Part shown: one piece after another, positions 58,651 through 64,000 of the stretch
Position numbering within the stretch: the first letter of the stretch is position 1
Layout: each line of letters begins with the position of its first letter
Source of the DNA: Tretioscincus oriximinensis
Taxonomy: Eukaryota > Chordata > Lepidosauria > Squamata > Gymnophthalmidae
Length of the DNA stretch: 64,000 nucleotides
Direction of reading: 5' to 3'
NCBI GenBank assembly: GCA_022410635.1
Contig: JAJVDF010000221.1
Coordinates: forward strand, 1,322,096 to 1,386,095
Program-made: the position numbers and the translations under genes
The notes under the pieces: generated by a model
Seen by the model: the letters and a program-made list of their open reading frames with translations, nothing else
Databases searched by the model: none
Told to the model about the DNA's origin: nothing

Positions 58651-60689
58651 AAAATAATGGTGATCAGAGTAGGGTTGCCATATCAAATCTGGGATTACAG
58701 TTGATACCCTTAATACCTATAGATGAGTGGACTTTTCACTGGGGCAGTGGGGAGAATCACTTTTTCACACCCATTAAAGATGTAATCTTTTAGCCCAGAT
58801 TTTATCTGGTAATTGTAGTCCATGGTGGTGTGTGGCAAGAAAGCTATGAGTATTTGCACCACTCTTGAAATGCTCCACTCTGATTCAAACACAGTCCACC
58901 TGGAAATTGAACCAGTAAGCTACTTTCAGTCTCCTTTGCTACAGCCCAGGACAGTAGCAGACTTGGAGGTGAGGGGGACCCCAATGGGAGGTGACCCTGC
59001 CCAGCACATATGCAAATTCACGTTCCAGATATGTAGCTCTGTGTGCGTACATTTCATCAAGTAGCAGCACAGAACAGCCATGCCTGCAGTGTTTAAAAAG
59101 CAGCTAATAAGTGGGTGGGCAGGAGAATCCACTTGCCATCAGGAAATTTGCTTTTATGGCAGTCTTCCACTGGCCCAGGAGAAGGTACCTTGGACAGCCA
59201 CCTACTCTGAGAATCAGAGCTTGCAGATAAACAAGCTAGTAGGGTTGATAGGTAGGTGTATGCAAACACCCAGTTGGGGCATACAAATGTTGAATACTCT
59301 GCTTTTGAATCAGTTTACTCAAAAGCCTATATAGATTATGCCTGTTCCTATATATATATGTTTATGCAGCCTTGCCTATATAGATACTTCCTATCTTTGG
59401 TATCCAGTTTTTCATGTTCATTATTATTCAAGACAGCTTTTAAACATTTTTTAAATTTAACATACTATATGTCAGCTTCAGAATGTATATTATGAAATGT
59501 CTATTCACATTTATTGCAAATTTTAACTTGGTTTCAGCTATAACCTCATGTATATATGCACAAGATCACCTGAAATGCTATATTTGGAGTAGGTTCCGAT
59601 ATAAAACTGCTCAATGATACTAATAAAAATTTCCATTGTGCCTTGTATTTTTTAGGCAGAATCTTTCTAATTTGCTTGTATTTTAATTAAAAATATGAAA
59701 GCGAACACGTTTTGTCTGAAGAACCACAGAACTGAATTTTAGTGAGCAATTCTCCCTGACAAATTTGCTTAAAATAAGCTAATTTCATTTCATATGTTCC
59801 TTTTTGTAAAAAGAAAAAAAAGCAGCAGTAACTTGTAATTTGACAAAGCTATTATAAGAAATATGTTAAAAATATCAGTTGTTCTGAAAGCACTTATAAC
59901 CTTAACATGAGGCCATATGCAAATTTCATATAGCATAAGAGCCAAGTAAATTCATCTTAACAGGAAAGTTATAAATATTCTTTGATGTCTTATTATACTT
60001 CAGCCATCCTCAGGATCTTAAAGAACACTTGACTGTTTTTTGTTCCCTGTTCCAATTAAGTTTAAGAAGTAGGAGATTCTCTGGAGACTAAGCTGCAACC
60101 ACACATGGTTTTTTATGTTATAAGAGTGTGGTTATGAGGGATTTATCTCATGCACGTGTGGAAATCCATCACTGGTAGCACTAGAAAGGACTGCCCTTAT
60201 GCTTTTTCTTGTGAATTCTGTTACATAGCTTTCATAGTGCGGTGTTCTGTATTTGTGGTATTTCAGTGCCATGAAGACATTGCTTGCAAGAACTTTTAAG
60301 ACCTGCCTTCCAGCCCTTCATGTGCTTTTTCCAGTCAAATTTACATTTGGAAAAACAATTAAAAAACCACACACGCAGGCTCACAAAACTTAGGCAACTT
60401 TAAAAACGAGGATTTTTTCTTTGAATTCCCCTCCCTCAACAACAAAAGAAGCCAGCAACCAGTGACAGATGGGATACGGAACAGCCAACCACAAGCTAGG
60501 ATTTATAGGAAAATGTCCGGGGAAATGTAGGTGTTAGTTACTGAAGGAGAAAGGTGATTGCTTTGAAGTTGCAAGTCAACAATAATGGCATAAGTTCTTT
60601 ATAGCATTATGTAAAGAAAATGTGCTACAAAAGGTATTCCTGTTTTGATGAGTTTGAGACACTTGAAGTAACATCAGTTGCATCTATCT
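58651..60689. other. Intergenic DNA, one shared short repeat
   Basis: Mostly unrecognised. AGCACTAGAAAGGACTGCCC (60178-60197), followed by TTATGCTTTTTCTTGTG, recurs near 62095. A short inverted pair (CTGCAACCACACATGG and CACGTGTGGAAATC, 60093-60168) suggests a small element. Confidence 0.4.
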
Positions 60690-61085
60690 GAGGCTGCATC
60701 CCCACCTGTCCGTTTCCTCTGCTCTGCAAATGCTTAAAAAAGCAAACATGTTGGCTGTCTGTCCCTATTTTATTTGCAATTCAGCTGCTGCCTCATTTGA
60801 AAGAGAAACACCAGAAGGCACTGCTGCACTTCCCTAACTACAACCCCCACAATTCCCTGCAAACCTGCCTGCTTTTCTGTGCAGACAAGAGTCAATGAAA
60901 TCTTTAGAAAGCTATACAATTTGCATAAACCCAGCCCTCCAGGAGAGATTTTTCTTTAGCACTTTAAAATGGAGGGCCTGACTATATGGAGCCTTATTCT
61001 GAGTAGCATCTCGAAGGCTTGTGGAAATTGCATGTTATGAGGAGGCTGTTTACTGAACTCTAAAGAAATAGAACGTGGGGATTGG
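60690..61085 (+). mobile_element. MITE family C, copy 3 (fullest)
   Basis: Starts CTGCATCCCCACCTGTCCGT and ends GAACGTGGGGATTGG. The interior CTACAACCCCCACAATTCCC and AGAGATTTTTCTTTAGCACT match copy 1. A GGAGCCTTATTCTGAGTAGC block at 60990-61009 resembles the family G terminus, perhaps a second small element inside. Confidence 0.6.
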
Positions 61086-61725
61086 ACCAGAGTGTTAAAA
61101 TGCAACTGTAATGTTATACAGTACAATAAAACCACAGTTGCTAGTTTTTTTGACAGAATTACCTTGCAATTTGAACTTCAAAACAGTGTCACATCATGAA
61201 GAGTTGCTAAAGCATGTTTAACTGTGATAGGTCATTAGTTATTACCTGTCAACTATAAGAGGTCATCCAACTTTTGAATGATCTCAGAATTAAAAAGCAA
61301 AGGCATGTCATGCTCATATTGTGAACCAGAATTTGGAATCATTCCAGCAGTATCTAGCTAGGGACTGAAACCTAGTGTTACTCTCTCACTACTGTATACG
61401 GAGATTACCACACATATCAAGGGAGTCTTCAGATACAGGATGAAATTCTGAAATATCTCTATGGGGGGGGGGGACTCCTCTGATCCTGTTTTTTAAATAT
61501 ATATATAATTAATTACTTTGGTGATTTCTTCTGGGTTGCTACTGTTTTCCCAGACAGAAATGCCCACTTCACAAACATGGAGCAAATCTCAGATGGAAAT
61601 ACCTGGAATTGCATAAATACGGAAGTTTGGTGCATTTCACTGTAAGATGCAGTGCAGGAACAAACAGCAAGCTGTCTCCAGACTTGCCCTGTGATTTCAC
61701 CCCTCCGATAAACCAGACATTATAG
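61086..61725. other. Intergenic DNA, nothing recognised
   Basis: A G run near 61462 and an AT run near 61497; no recognised element. Confidence 0.4.
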
Positions 61726-62059
61726 TAGGCTGACCAGATGCCCCCTTTTTGGGGGGGGAACCCGGTTTTGGGGTATCCACCCCACCCTCCCAGTGTGTGT
61801 GTATGTGTNCCATTTGCCCGGGTTTGCTGAGGAAAAAAACATTCACTGCACCACCACTAGGGGGCTAGCAAAAATTCTGATGTACTCCAAAAATTCTCAC
61901 ACAGTTTAAAAATTCTCACACACTTAAAAAATTCTAATATGCTTCACAGATTTCTCAGGCGGGAATGCATGTTGGTGGGTAATTTGTATATTTATGAATA
62001 TGCAAATTAGCACAAATATTAATTACCCGGTTTGGGCCTCAGAAAATCTGGTCAGTCTA
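61726..62059. mobile_element. MITE family H relative, copy 2
   Basis: TAGGCTGACCAGATG at the left and, inverted, TAGACTGACCAGATTTTCTG at the right. The ends match 49947-50124, but the interior differs and carries a GT-rich stretch with one N. Confidence 0.6.
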
Positions 62060-63573
62060 CATAGTGTTAAGGTCGTGTCGTTTATCATAGTGGCGCTAGA
62101 AAGGACTGTCTTTATGCTTTTTCTTGTGGGGATTGAATATGAAGACTTGTAAGTCTCTTATGATTCAGTCTTTGCATTCTTATAAATGAGGGAAGAACCT
62201 AATCCAGACCAAAGAAACCATCCAGGGGCAATTTGAACTATCATTCTTCCTTTAGTAACAACAATGCTTTGTAACACTATTAGGAAGCAAACACAAAATT
62301 AAGATACCACAGCTATTAAAATGAAAACAATCCTTGCCTGTTCCTTACCTAATGGAACTTTTGATACTAGGTATTGGAAAACTCTTAGCCCAGATTTTTG
62401 CAACATTTTTTTTAAATTTCAATGGGGCCTGTGTTCAACAAGTGAATCCAAATATTTCATACACAGAAATATCTCAATGATCAGATTTAAAGGGCAGCAA
62501 AAGGTTATGATCAAGAATGGCTGGAAGTTTAACTTTCATCAGCTTATATCTGTTTTAGTTTATTGTGTGTCAGCCAGAAGGAACTTAGAGCATATAAAAC
62601 CAATAGTCTTCTGTGCCTACCTTGTTCAACTCATCTGCCATGCAAAACCCAATGCCTGAACCCTCCTTCTTTATTGGGGTGGCATGAATGCAAAAAAGTA
62701 CCTGAGAAGAAATTTTAGTGCTCTTTCACAGTCACACCGCCCTTGTCTTCGCTGCTCACCCATACATTTGTGGGTGCATTTGTGGACTTCTCCACTAATA
62801 CCATCAGATTATGTGAATAAGAGTGTCATTATTCCAAAGAAGAGCAGTAATTCAGGCATTAAAATTCCAGCTGTTTGACTCTTGCTAAATAAACTAAATG
62901 TGGATATTTCACCGGAGGTAGTCTAGGGTGTGGCACATATGCATACTTGTAACCAAAAACATGTTTTAGATTGTTTTTAGAAAAAATAACAGATTTTTAA
63001 AGATTACAAAATGAGCCATGCAGAAGTATGCTGGGGCAAGAATTATGCCTATTTGTGACATGACCTGGCATAATTCAATGGCAAATAGGCTAAGATATGG
63101 ATCAGGAAATTCTTAATTTGCAAGCCAGAGCTAGTATGAAATCAGGAAGTGGCATTTGACATGTTGTCCTTCTTTTCATTTCAATCTTCCCGTCTGTGCT
63201 TTAGTGAATAATAATAATCCTGGTAATTACTCTGAAATACATGCTCAAATGATTGCTATTAAATCTAGCCAGTGTCTGTGGTACACTGCCAGAGATAGTA
63301 TATGCACCTAAGAAAGTAGCTTTATTTCTTCAGCAAAGCTTGCAAAATTCATTTTCCTTTCAATAACAATATACAATCACATTTTACCTGTCTAACCTTG
63401 CTTGTCCTTGACACAAACCCTAGTCAAATTTATTTTAATTCTTGTTTATTCCTAAATAATTGCTTTGTTGTATCCCTCCCCTTGGTTTTCCCTCATTATT
63501 CCAAAAGGGGAGGGGAATCTGGATTAAGCTCATGCTTCAGAACTGAAGAATGTTTGAAAGCAAATGTATGACC
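62060..63573. other. Intergenic DNA, nothing recognised
   Basis: Apart from the short repeat at 62091-62128 shared with 60176, no element or gene is recognised. Confidence 0.4.
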
Positions 63574-63740
63574 AGGGCCAATTCCCTATTCCTCTTTGAA
63601 GCCAGGTAGGTGACCTTAGGTCAGTCACAATTCTTTAGAACTCAGCCCACCTACTTCACAGGGTATCTATTGTGGTGAAAGAACAAAAGCTATGTGAGCC
63701 ACTCTTAGACAAAAGGAATGTTATAAATAAAGGTTATTAT
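63574..63740 (+). repeat. tRNA-derived SINE family F, head truncated
   Basis: AATTCCCTATTCCTC, GAAGCCAGGTAGGTGACCTT, CAATTCTTTAGAACTC and AAAAGCTATGTGAGCCACTC match 37263-37455 from the B box on; the A box half is missing or unrecognisable. Confidence 0.7.
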
Positions 63741-64000
63741 TAACTACAAACAATTCACTATCATCGCGAATGTGCAGTTTGAGGGATGTGCACTATAGAA
63801 GGTGTGGATTTGCACAACAGTAGAAGTATATTTATTGCACAAAAGCAGAGCAGGCTTTAGAGAATGGTGCTACTGTACAGGACATTTAGCTCAGGAAAAA
63901 TAGAACANTCCAACCATGCATTGTAACATGCATGAACCCTGCACACAGTGCACACACAGATTAGCCACTCTAGGCCCAGAGATGCTACATCCACAGATTT

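Noticed and set aside
1..64000. CRISPR arrays, operons, insertion sequences or bacterial-type systems
   Set aside because: The window is clearly vertebrate; repeats are dispersed transposons, not spaced direct repeats with unique spacers.

Overview
The window is vertebrate genomic DNA, most likely from a squamate reptile (a lizard-type genome). It is AT-rich, intron-dense and packed with old transposable elements. The evidence is a recognisable vertebrate potassium-channel exon, CR1 and L2-type LINE fragments, several tRNA-headed SINE families of the type common in squamates, and many hAT-, mariner- and palindrome-type MITEs. It looks like a draft assembly: there are scattered single Ns and one 166-N gap inside a G-rich repeat. 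I see no bacterial, CRISPR or viral system.

Only one protein-coding exon can be named: exon 1 of KCNQ5 (Kv7.5, M-current channel subunit) on the minus strand. Its coding part is 45582 down to 45179 and it ends at a GTGAGT donor in phase 2. Everything to the left (1-45178) is therefore the 5' part of KCNQ5 intron 1. Everything to the right of the promoter/CpG region (about 47.4-64 kb) is upstream intergenic DNA. No other exon is convincing.

Layout. 1-19.4 kb: intron with L1-like, L2-like and CR1-group LINE fragments, two tRNA-SINE families and several MITE families. 19.4-22.8 kb: two copies of a hAT-type element with a G-rich core (one interrupted by the assembly gap), plus perfect hairpins. 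22.8-37.5 kb: dense LINE and SINE fragments, a nested CR1 insertion and inverted-pair repeats. 37.5-44.7 kb: mostly unrecognised intron with one exon-like open segment at 40.2-40.3 kb. 44.7-47.4 kb: the KCNQ5 CpG island, exon 1, a triplet-repeat-rich 5' leader, an overlapping upstream ORF, palindromic MITEs on both sides, and a distal CRE plus CCAAT cluster. 47.4-64 kb: a polypyrimidine tract followed by intergenic DNA with a near-perfect mariner-type MITE, a TIR transposon of about 1 kb, CR1 3' ends and more MITE copies.

The most notable features are the start-codon region of KCNQ5 (an out-of-frame uATG 5 nt upstream and an open, repeat-rich leader), its bracketing by copies of one palindromic MITE family, and the hAT-type elements whose G-rich core may be the reason for the assembly gap. 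Repeat family names are my assignments from sequence features; no database search was run.
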